53,409 nucleotides of DNA from assembly GCA_044432805.1 (NCBI GenBank), contig JAWXUI010000006.1:1-53409 (forward strand), written 5' to 3'. This document shows positions 42,213 through 52,143 of the stretch, piece by piece (position 1 is the first letter of the stretch; every line of letters begins with the position of its first letter). This DNA comes from CAYJEO01 sp044432805. GTDB lineage: Bacteria > Bacillota_I > Bacilli_A > RF39 > UBA660. A program made the translations under genes and the position numbers. Under the pieces are notes generated by a model. The model was not told the origin of the DNA. It ran no database searches and saw only the letters and a program-made list of their open reading frames with translations.

Positions 42213-44255
42213 TTCATTTATTATAATAGTATAAGTATTACAATCTGTAATAGTTGAACCTGTAGTAATTGTAGAATCTACATGGATTAATCCTGATTTT
42301 AAATTACTTGCTTTTAATTCGTATTTAAATGTTATATTTGGATAACTTGAACTTAATTTTTCTGTTAAAGTACTTATTGTTGTTGCAGCGCTTCCACTTG
42401 TTACCCAATCAGGTTGTAAATAAAGAGTATAACTAGCAGTGCTAGTACAAGTATTACCAGAATTACTGTCGTTATTAGAATCACTTGATCCTCCAGAAGT
42501 ATCAGGAACAACTGGTTCAACACCTTTACTAATATATATTTTTACTGATGTACCTTCTGGAACTATTGATCCAGATGTCATTGATTGTGAATATGAATAA
42601 TTTTCTGATATTGAACTGTGGTAATAGTAACTATATGTACAAACTAATCCAGCATTGCTACAAGCTGTTTTAGCAGCTGATAATGATAAATTATAAAAGT
42701 TTGGCACTGTAGCTGATTTGCCTTTTGAAACAACTACTGTTATTTCTTGGCTAGTAGCTAAGTTTGTTCCAAAATTTGGTGAAATGCTAATTATATTATT
42801 TGCTTCTATTTCATCACTATATTCTTCTTCGATAATATAAGTTAAGGAATAATCATCTGCCCATTGTTTAAAATCAAATACACTGCTAAATTCTTCTAAA
42901 ACTAATGGTCCTTTTGAAATTGTAAGATTAATTGTTGTTCCTTCTTCAACGACATCATTTTTTTCATAATTTGCATTTATTATTGCACCTTTGATATATT
43001 CTACATCATATACTTCTTCAAATGTTACTTTTAAATTATTATTTATAATCCAAGTAGTTGCAGTATCTACACTCATTTGAGAAAAATCAGGAAGAGTTAT
43101 TTCGTTTCCTTTTGAAACAACCAAAGTTACGCTTGATGAACTATCGACTGTAGTGCCTGTTTCAATGTTTTGACTTATTACATAATCTTTTAATATTGTA
43201 TCTGAAAAGTCGTAAGATAAATTATATGGAATAGAGTTTTGTTTTAACCATAGTGTTGCATTGAATTCTGACATGTTGGATAAATCAATCATTTCAACTG
43301 GTACGATGTCTGATTCTGTCCCAAGAGATACAACTATTGTTAATTCGTCATTTCTTTTCATTTCTCCAGTATAACTTTGTGAAATTACGTAATCTTTACT
43401 AACGTCATCACTCATTTCAAAATTAATAATTACATTTGATAAAAAGTTTTCTTCAATAAATTCAACAACTGTATCTAAGTTATAAGTAGTTAGAGTAGGT
43501 ACAGTTACTGTTTTTTCTAGATTTGGACCTTGCGATACTAAGACTGTAATAGTATCGACATTTTTTAATAAAGTTCCGTCATTAATATCTTGTGTGATTA
43601 TATTATATTCATCTACATAATCACTATATTCATAATTTGTTATTAATTCTATATCATAGTTATTTGTAAATTCAATAACTTCACCAATGTTATAAGTATT
43701 AAAAGATGGTAATGTCATATTAGTTGGAATATTTAATATTTCTAAGTTTACTAACATATTAAATATAATAAAAATTAATATGAACAATGAATTAAAAATA
43801 TTTAAAATTTTCTTTTTTGTTTTTACAAATAAACAACTAAATAATGAAATTAAAGATAGAATAGAAGAGTTTATTAATAAATAATTAATATTTATATAAT
43901 CACTATAACTAAATATTAAATAAATAATTGCTCCAAGTGAAATAATAAATACAATTAAAGATAAGATAAAATCAAATTTTGTTTTCTTTTTTTTAATTTG
44001 AAAACTATCATCAATTTTATTCATTCTTAATGTTTTTTCTATTTCTTCTACATAAGGAATATCATATTCTTTATCTTTTTTACTTCTTTTTTTCTTTTTA
44101 TCATCAAAATCTAAAGATTTTTTTAAATCTTCTATTTTTTTTGTTTCTTCTAATGTTTTTTCTAATGGTTTAGTGTTTTCAAGTTCTTTTTTTTGTCTTT
44201 CAGCCCTTGTTATAACTTCATCAAATGCTGTTGTTTTTTCCTTTTTATCTTTCAT
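42210..44255 (-). CDS. Membrane protein with multiple PASTA domains, no kinase domain
   Basis: A 681-aa protein. Residues 1-85 are a charged, lysine- and glutamate-rich cytoplasmic segment with no kinase motifs. Three membrane helices lie near 88-110, 116-138 and 146-168. The outside part holds about six PASTA-like repeats, each ending in a VxVSKG or VLVSQGP strand, such as VTLVVSKGNEITLPDFSQMS and ITVVVSKGKSATVPNFYNLS. A G/S/N linker (about 590-610) and a final beta domain follow. PASTA domains bind uncrosslinked peptidoglycan or beta-lactams in PknB-type kinases and PBPs; here they are tethered without either enzyme. GGGTGAT on the minus strand fits the start. Confidence 0.85.
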   Translation of the reverse strand: MKDKKEKTTAFDEVITRAERQKKELENTKPLEKTLEETKKIEDLKKSLDFDDKKKKRSKKDKEYDIPYVEEIEKTLRMNKIDDSFQIKKKKTKFDFILSLIVFIISLGAIIYLIFSYSDYININYLLINSSILSLISLFSCLFVKTKKKILNIFNSLFILIFIIFNMLVNLEILNIPTNMTLPSFNTYNIGEVIEFTNNYDIELITNYEYSDYVDEYNIITQDINDGTLLKNVDTITVLVSQGPNLEKTVTVPTLTTYNLDTVVEFIEENFLSNVIINFEMSDDVSKDYVISQSYTGEMKRNDELTIVVSLGTESDIVPVEMIDLSNMSEFNATLWLKQNSIPYNLSYDFSDTILKDYVISQNIETGTTVDSSSSVTLVVSKGNEITLPDFSQMSVDTATTWIINNNLKVTFEEVYDVEYIKGAIINANYEKNDVVEEGTTINLTISKGPLVLEEFSSVFDFKQWADDYSLTYIIEEEYSDEIEANNIISISPNFGTNLATSQEITVVVSKGKSATVPNFYNLSLSAAKTACSNAGLVCTYSYYYHSSISENYSYSQSMTSGSIVPEGTSVKIYISKGVEPVVPDTSGGSSDSNNDSNSGNTCTSTASYTLYLQPDWVTSGSAATTISTLTEKLSSSYPNITFKYELKASNLKSGLIHVDSTITTGSTITDCNTYTIIINE

Positions 44256-44355
44256 AATATCACCCTATAATAATTATATAATAAAAGATAATAAAATAAA
44301 ATAAAATGATTTTTTTATTTTAAAGTAAATGTAAAGTTGTTTTTTTAAAAAATGT

Positions 44356-44383
44356 TTGTTTATACTATTTAATATGTTATAAT
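44356..44383 (+). promoter_or_regulatory. Promoter of the surface polysaccharide cluster
   Basis: TTGTTT at 44356-44361 and an extended -10, TGT-TATAAT at 44375-44383, with a 16-base spacer. The 161-base gap between the divergent PASTA and tagH-like genes holds this and presumably a minus-strand promoter. Confidence 0.6.
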
Positions 44384-44416
44384 TATATAGAATTAAAAAG
44401 TAATTGGAGGCTGTTT

Positions 44417-45145
44417 ATGGTATATAGTATTGAGGTAAAAAGCGTTACTAAAAAGTTTAAATTGTTTTATGATAAAGCAAGTACTTTAAAAGAAAAACTT
44501 ATATTTTTCAAAAGAAATAAAAATGATGAATTAACTGTTTTAAATAATATAAATTTAAAAATAAAAAAAGGGGAAACGGTCGCACTTATTGGAACTAATG
44601 GGAGTGGTAAATCAACTTTGTTAAAATTGATGACTAAGATTATTTATCCTAATAAAGGTAAAATTGTTACTAATGGTAAATTAACTTCTTTATTAGAGTT
44701 AGGGGCTGGTTTTCATCCTGATTTTTCTGGAAGAGAAAATATTTATTTCAATGCTTCTATTTTTGGGCTTACTAGAAAAGAAATTGATTCAAGATTAGAT
44801 GATATTATTGAGTTTTCGGAGTTGGGGACTTTTATAGATAATCCAGTTAGAACTTATTCTTCTGGTATGTATATGCGTCTTGCTTTTAGTATAGCAATAA
44901 ATGTTGATGCAGAGATTTTATTAATTGATGAAATATTGGCGGTGGGAGATCAACATTTCCAAGAAAAGTGTTTAAATAAGTTAAAAGATTTAAAGAATAG
45001 TGATAAAACAATAGTTATTGTTACACATGATTTAGAAAGTGTAAAAAAACTGTGTACAAGAGCAGTTTGGTTATATAAAGGTACTATTAGAATGGATGAT
45101 AAACCTAAAAAAGTAATAGATGAATATGTTAAGGTTTGTGGGTGA
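44417..45145 (+). CDS. tagH: Teichoic acid / polysaccharide ABC exporter ATPase (TagH/Wzt-like)
   Basis: A 242-aa ATPase of the wall teichoic acid/O-antigen exporter class. Walker A is LIGTNGSGKSTLLKLM near residue 58. The class-specific LLELGAGFHPDFSGRENIY is near 95, the signature YSSGMYMRLAFSIA near 155, and Walker B ILLIDEILAVGDQHF near 175. There is no C-terminal glycan-binding domain as in long Wzt or TagH proteins. GGAGG supports the start. The permease gene follows after 3 bases, so the two form one exporter of a lipid-linked glycan. Confidence 0.9.
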   Translation: MVYSIEVKSVTKKFKLFYDKASTLKEKLIFFKRNKNDELTVLNNINLKIKKGETVALIGTNGSGKSTLLKLMTKIIYPNKGKIVTNGKLTSLLELGAGFHPDFSGRENIYFNASIFGLTRKEIDSRLDDIIEFSELGTFIDNPVRTYSSGMYMRLAFSIAINVDAEILLIDEILAVGDQHFQEKCLNKLKDLKNSDKTIVIVTHDLESVKKLCTRAVWLYKGTIRMDDKPKKVIDEYVKVCG

Positions 45146-45148
45146 AAT

Positions 45149-45916
45149 ATGTTAAAGAGTTTATTTCAATATAGAGAATTTTTAAAATCAAATGTAAAAA
45201 AAGAAATAAGGGGTAAATATAAAGGTTCTTTTTTAGGAGTTCTTTGGAGTTTTTTAAATCCTTTGTTAGCTGTTTTAGTGTATGCGATAATTTTTCCTTT
45301 TATAATGAAAAATAGTATTGATAATTATTTGGTTTATTTAATAACTGGGTTTATTCCTTGGACATTTTTTACTTTGTCTATTCAAATGGGTATGGTAAGT
45401 ATTTTGGCTAATGCTAATATAATAAAAAAAGTTTATTTTCCAAGAATTATACTTCCTATTTCTTCAGTTACAAGTGCTTTAGTTAACTTTTGTATATCTT
45501 TAGTTATTGTCCTTTTATTTGTGATAGGTTCGGGTATTGGGGTAAGTTTGTATTTAATTTATTTGCCAATTATTATATTAATACAATATATTATGTTACT
45601 CGGGATCACTTTTATTTTAAGCAGTGTTGATATTTATGCTAGGGATATTGAAAATATAGTTAATTTTGTTATTCAAATGCTTTTTTATGGAACACCGATA
45701 TTATATTCAAAAGAAATATTTCCAGAGTCAATTTATTTTTTGTTAAATTTAAATCCAATGACGCATATTATTGATGCTTATAGAGCTGTGCTTTTTTATC
45801 AAACAACACCTGATTTTTTATCATTAGGACTGACATTTTTCTTTAGTATTATTTTGTTATTTGTTGGATATTTCATATTTGATAAATTGCAACGCGGATT
45901 TGCAGAGGAGGTATAA
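45149..45916 (+). CDS. tagG: Teichoic acid / polysaccharide ABC exporter permease (TagG/Wzm-like)
   Basis: A 255-aa ABC-2 permease with six membrane helices. The opening KKEIRGKYKGSFLGVLWSFL, with LNPLLAVLVYAIIFP next, is the hallmark of TagG/Wzm/RfbA proteins, and the conserved LLNLNPMTHIIDAYRAVLF lies near 202-220. GGTGAA overlaps the tagH-like stop and serves as SD. With the preceding ATPase it would carry a polyprenyl-linked polymer across the membrane. The polymer cannot be identified from the transporter alone. Confidence 0.92.
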   Translation: MLKSLFQYREFLKSNVKKEIRGKYKGSFLGVLWSFLNPLLAVLVYAIIFPFIMKNSIDNYLVYLITGFIPWTFFTLSIQMGMVSILANANIIKKVYFPRIILPISSVTSALVNFCISLVIVLLFVIGSGIGVSLYLIYLPIIILIQYIMLLGITFILSSVDIYARDIENIVNFVIQMLFYGTPILYSKEIFPESIYFLLNLNPMTHIIDAYRAVLFYQTTPDFLSLGLTFFFSIILLFVGYFIFDKLQRGFAEEV

Positions 45917-45919
45917 GAT

Positions 45920-47692
45920 ATGAATTTAGATATAATATTTGTAACTTTTAATTCAAGCAAATGGATAGACAAATGCTTGGACAGTATTTTAAAAAGTGAT
46001 TATAATTTAAAAAAAGTTAATTTGGTTTTTTTTGATAATAATTCTAGTGATGGCACAATCCAACTCTTAGAAAAATGGAACAAAAAATCAAAAGATAAAA
46101 TTAAATCTTTTAAAATAATTAAAAATAAAAAAAATTATGGATTTGGGATTGGTAATAATAAAGCATTTAAAAAAGGTGAATCAGATTTAGTTTTTTTTCT
46201 AAATATAGATACCGAAATAAAAGTAGATACACTTACTAAAATAAATGATTTTTTTGCTGATTGTGAAGAGAATATTGGTGTTTTGGAATTAAGACAAGAA
46301 CCTTTTGAACACCCTAAATATTACGATCCAATTACAAATGAAACAGGATGGTTTTCTGGTGCCTGTTTTGTTGTAAAAAGAAAAGTTTTTAAAAAAGCAA
46401 AAGGTTTTGACAAACATATTTTTATGTATTGCGAAGATGTTGATCTAAGCTTTAAAATTAGAAAAATCGGTTATAAAATTATATATGATTATAATAATTC
46501 TATAACTCATTATTCTTATTCAAAAGCAAACGAATTTAAACTGTTACAGTTTGCTAATTCAATTTCTAATAATGTTTATTTGAGATTGAAACATGGTAAC
46601 TTAGCAGATCTATTAAAGGGAATTCTTGTATATAAAAATGTTTTCACAACATTAAGAGTTCCAGAAAATTTTGATTTAAAAAATGTAAAAAAAGAAATAA
46701 AGAAGATGTTTATGAAAATGTTTTTTTGGGGTCAAATAGAATTAATAAAACGAATTGGAAATATATTCAAAAAAAACTATCATTGTAAATATTATTTTAA
46801 CTTTTTAGACTATGAATTAAATAAAAATGGAGCCTTTTATACTCCAAAGGAAGTAAAAGACAAAAGCTTGGTTTCTATAATTGTGAGAACGCACAATAGA
46901 CCAACCGTTTTAAAAGAAACAATACAAAGTATTTTAAATCAAACATATCAAAATTTTGAAATAATCGTGGTAGAAGACGGTAAAGCCACTGCAAAAACTA
47001 TGTTAAGCTCATTTAAAGATAACAGAATTAAGTATTATAGTACAAATGAAAAAAAAGGTAGATGTTATGTCGGAAATTATGGAATTAAAAAATCAAGTGG
47101 AGAATATATTAATTTTTTAGATGATGATGATTTATTTTATAATGACCATATAGAAACTTTATTAAGTAATTTTGAAGTTGATGATAATATTGTTTATAGT
47201 ACGTCATTTGCAACTGAAATAGAAATAATTAGCATAAAGCCATACAAATATAATATTAAAAGTAAAACTATACCTTGCAATAATAATAATATTAACATAA
47301 TAAATTTATGTAAATCTAATCAAACACCAATTCAAGCGGTTATGTTTAGAAGAAATGTTTTTGAAAATTGTGGTGGATTAGATGAAACAATGGATGCTTT
47401 AGAAGATTGGGATTTATGGATAAGATTTGCTTTAAAATATAAATTTAAGTATGTTGATAAGACAACATCAATTTATAGAATACCCTATGACCAAACAATT
47501 GCAAAAGAAAGAGAACAATTTTTAAAAGATGCTTATGATTCTGTTAGAAGCAAATATGCGGCAGAGAATACTACTGTAATTTTAGAGGATTTATATAATG
47601 AGGATGATGATTCTAATGTTAGTAAAATTTCTTTTAAAGGAAAAATAGTTATTTTAACAAAAAAAATATTAAAAAAATTTAATATAGAGTAG
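45920..47692 (+). CDS. Two-domain family 2 glycosyltransferase
   Basis: A 590-aa protein made of two GT2 (GT-A fold) domains. The first (about 1-230) has IIFVTFNSSKWIDKCLDSIL, a DNNSSDGT nucleotide-binding turn, FLNIDTE as the DxD-type site and the rhamnosyltransferase-like block GWFSGACFVVKRK. A linker of about 100 residues with basic helices follows. The second (about 315-540) has SIIVRTHNRPTVLKETIQSI, FEIIVVEDGK, FLDDDDLFYNDHIE and a WDLWIRFAL acceptor segment. Two activities in one chain suggest it adds two sugars of a repeat unit. AGAGGAGG gives the SD. Confidence 0.88.
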   Translation: MNLDIIFVTFNSSKWIDKCLDSILKSDYNLKKVNLVFFDNNSSDGTIQLLEKWNKKSKDKIKSFKIIKNKKNYGFGIGNNKAFKKGESDLVFFLNIDTEIKVDTLTKINDFFADCEENIGVLELRQEPFEHPKYYDPITNETGWFSGACFVVKRKVFKKAKGFDKHIFMYCEDVDLSFKIRKIGYKIIYDYNNSITHYSYSKANEFKLLQFANSISNNVYLRLKHGNLADLLKGILVYKNVFTTLRVPENFDLKNVKKEIKKMFMKMFFWGQIELIKRIGNIFKKNYHCKYYFNFLDYELNKNGAFYTPKEVKDKSLVSIIVRTHNRPTVLKETIQSILNQTYQNFEIIVVEDGKATAKTMLSSFKDNRIKYYSTNEKKGRCYVGNYGIKKSSGEYINFLDDDDLFYNDHIETLLSNFEVDDNIVYSTSFATEIEIISIKPYKYNIKSKTIPCNNNNINIINLCKSNQTPIQAVMFRRNVFENCGGLDETMDALEDWDLWIRFALKYKFKYVDKTTSIYRIPYDQTIAKEREQFLKDAYDSVRSKYAAENTTVILEDLYNEDDDSNVSKISFKGKIVILTKKILKKFNIE

Positions 47693-47702
47693 GAGAATTA
47701 AA

Positions 47703-49493
47703 ATGAATTATATATATTTAATAACATCATTATTTTTGATGTATTCTTTTTATAAAATAGAAAAAACAAAAAAACTTCAAAATGGATTTTTTTGGGTTAT
47801 TCTTTCAGTATCATTGTTTTTTATTTTTAACACATTTATAGTGAACTTTCTAAGTTTAGTAAAAATAAAGAGTTCACCACTTAATTTATCTTTGATAAAT
47901 ACTTTAATTAGTAGTATTCTTTTTATTTTACAAAAGAAAAAAATATTGAATTATCAAAAGTATTATTATAAGAAAAGGCATATGGTTAACTTTGCTATTA
48001 TAATATTTATTATTTTATTTATATCTATTATGAGATTTGGATATGATTTTTCAAATATTGTATTTGAGACAACTGATCCAGCCGCGCATTTTACGGCAGC
48101 CGCGGAATTTTCTGAAGTTCAATCTGTTCTATCAAAAAAAAATACATCAAATATTATATATAGTGGATTTGATAGAATGCAAAATGCATATTATATAAAT
48201 TCTGGTTTATTCATGTCTACGTTTAATATGGTGGAGAAATATCGCTGTTTTATTATTTTTGAAGTTATTTTATTAATGTTAACAAGCTTAATTTTTTATA
48301 TAACTTCTGTTACATTGCTTAAATCAGATAAATTGTCATGGATTTGTTTAATTATTACATTTTTATATTTATTTGGATATCCGTTAAATAATATGTTATT
48401 TGGATTTGGTTATTTAGGATTTTCAATTTTTACATTTAGTTTAATAATTTGTTTGCAACTATTATTATATAGAAAATGTGATTTAAAAATATACCTACCA
48501 ATTATGTTTTTACTTAATTTTAATTTGTTTTTTAGTTATTTTTTGTTCATGCCAATTTTTTATTTAGCTCAAGGGTTGATATATATATATGATTTTATTT
48601 TTAAGAAAACAAAATTTATAGAATTGGTAAAGATATTTTCAATAACTCTTTTGATTCCATTTTTTATCGGTTGCTTGTACTTTTTTGTACTGATAGTGAA
48701 GAATGAAGAAGTTACATTAATAGCATCTGAGGGATATATTTATAGATCTTTATTTTCTAATTTTGTTTTGATAAGCCCAATTATTTTTTATGTAGGTTTT
48801 ATGGAAATTAAAAAGAGAAAGATTAATTTATTAAATATTTTATTTTTAATTATTATAACGATAATTGCATTTTTATTCATAATTGGATTGAATGGAAATA
48901 TTTCATCGTATTATTTCTTTAAATTTTATTTCCCACTTTGGACTATAGTTTGGTTATTGGTGGCTGTGTCATTTTCATATTCTAATAAAATTAATGTAAA
49001 TAGTTTAGGAACAATATTTTTAATGATAATCCTGTTAGCCATTGGAACACTTCGAATAGAAAGTAAAATTTCATCAGTCAATATTTTATTTAACCCAGAA
49101 TATGTAAGTTCTAGTTTTTTAAATTTATATATTGTTAATGAAAATTATATATATACAGATGCTGTTATTTTTAATAAACAAGAATTGGAATTATTAGAAG
49201 GAATCGATACAGTTAAAAATGAATGCAATATAAATGATTTTCTTGATAGTAATGTTGAGTTATTACAAAGTATTTGGATGACAATTTTAATAGATGTATT
49301 ACCTATTTATGAATACACAGGTCATGGTGATTTTTACACATATGAATTTAATTATGACGATTTTTTACAAAGCGAAGAAAGAAAATGCTTTTTATATTTT
49401 AATGATTCTAAAGAATTAGATTATTTTGATAATGATAATTATAGTATATTATATGAAAATGAAGCTGGTAAAATTTATAAAAAGGCCGATTAA
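47703..49493 (+). CDS. Large polytopic membrane protein, possible GT-C-type enzyme
   Basis: A 596-aa integral membrane protein with about 13 hydrophobic segments covering residues 1-460 and a soluble C-terminal domain of about 120 residues. After the third or fourth helix an extracellular loop carries TTDPAAHFTAAAEF (about residues 121-134), with acidic and histidine residues in the place where GT-C glycosyltransferases keep catalytic ones. No named family is recognised. Its setting among GT2 and GT4 genes suggests glycan polymerisation or modification with a lipid-linked sugar, perhaps fed by the product of the gene at 49548. GGAGAAT precedes the ATG. Confidence 0.7.
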   Translation: MNYIYLITSLFLMYSFYKIEKTKKLQNGFFWVILSVSLFFIFNTFIVNFLSLVKIKSSPLNLSLINTLISSILFILQKKKILNYQKYYYKKRHMVNFAIIIFIILFISIMRFGYDFSNIVFETTDPAAHFTAAAEFSEVQSVLSKKNTSNIIYSGFDRMQNAYYINSGLFMSTFNMVEKYRCFIIFEVILLMLTSLIFYITSVTLLKSDKLSWICLIITFLYLFGYPLNNMLFGFGYLGFSIFTFSLIICLQLLLYRKCDLKIYLPIMFLLNFNLFFSYFLFMPIFYLAQGLIYIYDFIFKKTKFIELVKIFSITLLIPFFIGCLYFFVLIVKNEEVTLIASEGYIYRSLFSNFVLISPIIFYVGFMEIKKRKINLLNILFLIIITIIAFLFIIGLNGNISSYYFFKFYFPLWTIVWLLVAVSFSYSNKINVNSLGTIFLMIILLAIGTLRIESKISSVNILFNPEYVSSSFLNLYIVNENYIYTDAVIFNKQELELLEGIDTVKNECNINDFLDSNVELLQSIWMTILIDVLPIYEYTGHGDFYTYEFNYDDFLQSEERKCFLYFNDSKELDYFDNDNYSILYENEAGKIYKKAD

Positions 49494-49547
49494 TTATTAC
49501 AATAAATATAAAAAAAATAAACATTTTATTTTAAAAGGAGTAGAAGT

Positions 49548-50249
49548 ATGAAAACATTAATAATTATTCCAGCTTATAATGAAGAAAAAAACATTTTAAA
49601 AACTTATAAATCAATTATGAAATTAAAAAAATATGATTGCATTGTAATAAACGATGGATCGAAAGACAATACATTAAATGTATTAATAGAAAATAAGATA
49701 CCGCATATAAATTTATTGGAAAACTTAGGTATAGGTGGAGCAGTTCAAACTGGTTATAAATATGCCTTTGAAAACAATTATGATATAGCTGTTCAATTTG
49801 ATGGGGATGGTCAACATGACGCTTCGTATATTGAAAATATTATTAAACCGATTAAAGAAGGAGAAAGTGATTTTGTTATTGGATCTAGATTTATTGATAA
49901 ATCTAGTTCTGAATTTCAATCATCTTCTACTAGAAGAGTAGGAATAAAATTAATTTCTTCTTTAATTAAATTTTTTACAAGAAAAAAAATATATGATCCA
50001 ACTTCGGGATTTCGAGCAGCTAATAAAAATATAATAAAAAAATTTGCTAAATATTATCCTGCTGAATATCCAGAACCAGAATCAAGTGTTTACTTATTAA
50101 AAAATAAATTTAAAATATTAGAAGTTCCTGTTAGTATGAATGAAAGAAGTGGTGGGAAATCTTCTATCCATTCTTGGAAATCAGTTTATTATATGATAAA
50201 TGTAAGTATTTCTATATTTATCGAAAGTATTAAAAGAGGTGATTTATAA
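49548..50249 (+). CDS. Family 2 glycosyltransferase, DPM1-like (polyprenyl-phosphate sugar synthase type)
   Basis: A 233-aa cytoplasmic GT2 enzyme. It opens with LIIIPAYNEEKNILKTYKSI, has VINDGSKDNT near residues 33-42, the metal-binding QFDGDGQHD near 86-94 and DPTSGFRAANK near 150-160. These are features of dolichyl/undecaprenyl-phosphate mannosyl- or glucosyltransferases. There are no C-terminal membrane helices. The DUF2304 gene starts at its stop codon (TAATG), a pairing often seen in surface-glycan clusters. Probable role: make polyprenyl-phosphate-sugar for an extracytoplasmic transferase such as the product of 47703. AGGAG precedes the ATG. Confidence 0.88.
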   Translation: MKTLIIIPAYNEEKNILKTYKSIMKLKKYDCIVINDGSKDNTLNVLIENKIPHINLLENLGIGGAVQTGYKYAFENNYDIAVQFDGDGQHDASYIENIIKPIKEGESDFVIGSRFIDKSSSEFQSSSTRRVGIKLISSLIKFFTRKKIYDPTSGFRAANKNIIKKFAKYYPAEYPEPESSVYLLKNKFKILEVPVSMNERSGGKSSIHSWKSVYYMINVSISIFIESIKRGDL

Positions 50250-50584
50250 TGAATATTTTATTAAAATTAGAACTCTTGTTGTTTGTTATATTATTTTTGT
50301 TTACAGTATTAATGTTAATAAGATCAAATAAAGTTACTATTAGATATGCTTTTGTATGGTTTTTTGTCGGATTTGCAATGCTTTTGTTAGCTTTGTTTCC
50401 GGAAATAATAATTTATTTATCTGATATTTTAGGTTTTGTGGATCCTTTAAATATGCTTTTTATATTTGCTATATTTTTACTGTTTTGTGTTTGTATTTCA
50501 CTTACTGTAATTGTATCTTCACAAACAAAAAAAATAAGATTGTTAATTCAAGAAGTATCTTTAATAAAATCTAAGATTAAATAA
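50249..50584 (+). CDS. DUF2304 small membrane protein
   Basis: A 111-aa protein with three membrane helices (about 5-23, 34-55, 68-92) and a short basic, helical tail (QTKKIRLLIQEVSLIKSKIK). The block VTIRYAFVWFFVGFAMLLLALFP, between the first helices, is typical of DUF2304 proteins. They commonly sit next to DPM1-like GT2 genes, as here (one-base overlap). It is probably a membrane partner for that enzyme, by analogy only. Confidence 0.8.
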   Translation: MNILLKLELLLFVILFLFTVLMLIRSNKVTIRYAFVWFFVGFAMLLLALFPEIIIYLSDILGFVDPLNMLFIFAIFLLFCVCISLTVIVSSQTKKIRLLIQEVSLIKSKIK

Positions 50585-50607
50585 AAAGAAAAGGAATTGT
50601 GATAAAT

Positions 50608-52143
50608 ATGAGGGTTAAATCATCGGCTTTAAATATATTTTCTAATGTATCTATTTTAATAATTCAAACAATATTATTACTTGTTGTTAGAATAATTTTT
50701 ATTAATAATTTAGGAATTGAATATCTAGGTTTACAAAATTTATTAGTAAATATTATGAGTATGCTATCCTTAACTGAACTTGGGATAGCATATGCTATAT
50801 CATTTAGTTTATATAAACCTTTAGCTGATAAAGATCATCTCCAAGTTAGTAAAATTATTTCGCTATATAAAAAAATCTATTTTGGAATAGGTATTGGGAT
50901 ATCAGTGTTTGGTATTATGATGCTTCCTTTTTTAGACTATTTAATTGTCGATTATACAGTTGAACATTTAGAAATAATTTTTCTTATATATTTAATTACT
51001 TTAGTTTCAGGATATTTTATTAGTTATAAAGAAATATTAATAAGTGCCGATCAAAAAGGATATAAATTATTATTTTTTAATTTATTTAGAATTATATTAA
51101 CGTATTCTATACAAATAGTAGTTCTGCTTTTGACAAAAAGTTTCATTTATTTTATTTTGGTTGAATTGATAATTTATTTAATTCGCAGGTTTGCAGTAAA
51201 TAGTTACATTAAAAATTATTATAAAGAGATAGATTTTAAATGTAAAGAAAAATTAAAGAAAGATGAATTAAAAAAAATAACAAAAAATGTTAAATATTTA
51301 TTTTGTAATAAAATAGGGATATTTTTATTGGATGGTACTGATAATATAATAATTTCTAGTATTATAGGGTTAGCTTCTGTTGGTATATACGCTAATTATT
51401 TATCAATAGTAAGTATATTAAAAAATCTATTAAATAGTTTTATAAATGGAATAACTTCTAGTTTTGGTAATTTAGTAACAGAAAATAACCGAGATTCACA
51501 ATATGTCGTTTTTAAAATTATGAATTTGATTACGTTTGCCTTTGTAGGAATGTGCAGTGTTGGAATGTTTAATATATTTAATCCTTTTATTAAATTTTTA
51601 TTTGGAGAAGAATATATTTTCTCACAAGTAATTGTAATTGTTATAGTATTTAACTTCTTTTTATCTTCTGTGACAATTCCATTGGAAAGTGTTAAAAATG
51701 CAAATGGTTATTACAAAAAGAATAGATATTTAAGTTTAATACAAGCAATTATTAATTTATTTATTTCTATTTTATTTGGTATTAAATTTGGGATAATAGG
51801 TGTTTTCTTGGGAACTACAATTTCTTATATATTAACAACTAGTTGGAAATTGCCTTATAATATATATAAATATATATTTAATGTAAATCCTTTTATGTAT
51901 TATATTAATTTTGTAAAAGAGATGTCTTTAATATTAATTTCTATTGTTTTATCTAATTTAATTTATTTGTTATTTGACATATCATCTCTGCTATTAAATA
52001 TAATTATTGGTGGAATTTTAAGTGTTGTTACATATGCAGCTATATTTATTTTATTTCATTTTAAAACATTAGAATTCAAAGAGGCAATAAATAATTTCTT
52101 TAATTTAAGGAGGATTTTAAATGAAAAAGATAGTGTTAATTAA
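50608..52143 (+). CDS. Polysaccharide flippase (Wzx/MOP superfamily)
   Basis: A 511-aa transporter with about 14 membrane helices of the MVF/MOP fold, which flips lipid-linked glycans across the membrane. N-terminal RVKSSALNIFSNVSILIIQT, then FINNLGIEYLGLQNLLVNIM and LSLTELGIAYAISFSLYKPL, are typical of Wzx-type proteins. ATG at 50608 is favoured because MRxKxS is the usual opening; a GTG at 50599 is possible, and AAGGA at 50591-50595 is nearer to that. It overlaps the next gene by 23 bases. A flippase beside a TagGH exporter gives this cluster two export routes. Confidence 0.9.
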   Translation: MRVKSSALNIFSNVSILIIQTILLLVVRIIFINNLGIEYLGLQNLLVNIMSMLSLTELGIAYAISFSLYKPLADKDHLQVSKIISLYKKIYFGIGIGISVFGIMMLPFLDYLIVDYTVEHLEIIFLIYLITLVSGYFISYKEILISADQKGYKLLFFNLFRIILTYSIQIVVLLLTKSFIYFILVELIIYLIRRFAVNSYIKNYYKEIDFKCKEKLKKDELKKITKNVKYLFCNKIGIFLLDGTDNIIISSIIGLASVGIYANYLSIVSILKNLLNSFINGITSSFGNLVTENNRDSQYVVFKIMNLITFAFVGMCSVGMFNIFNPFIKFLFGEEYIFSQVIVIVIVFNFFLSSVTIPLESVKNANGYYKKNRYLSLIQAIINLFISILFGIKFGIIGVFLGTTISYILTTSWKLPYNIYKYIFNVNPFMYYINFVKEMSLILISIVLSNLIYLLFDISSLLLNIIIGGILSVVTYAAIFILFHFKTLEFKEAINNFFNLRRILNEKDSVN

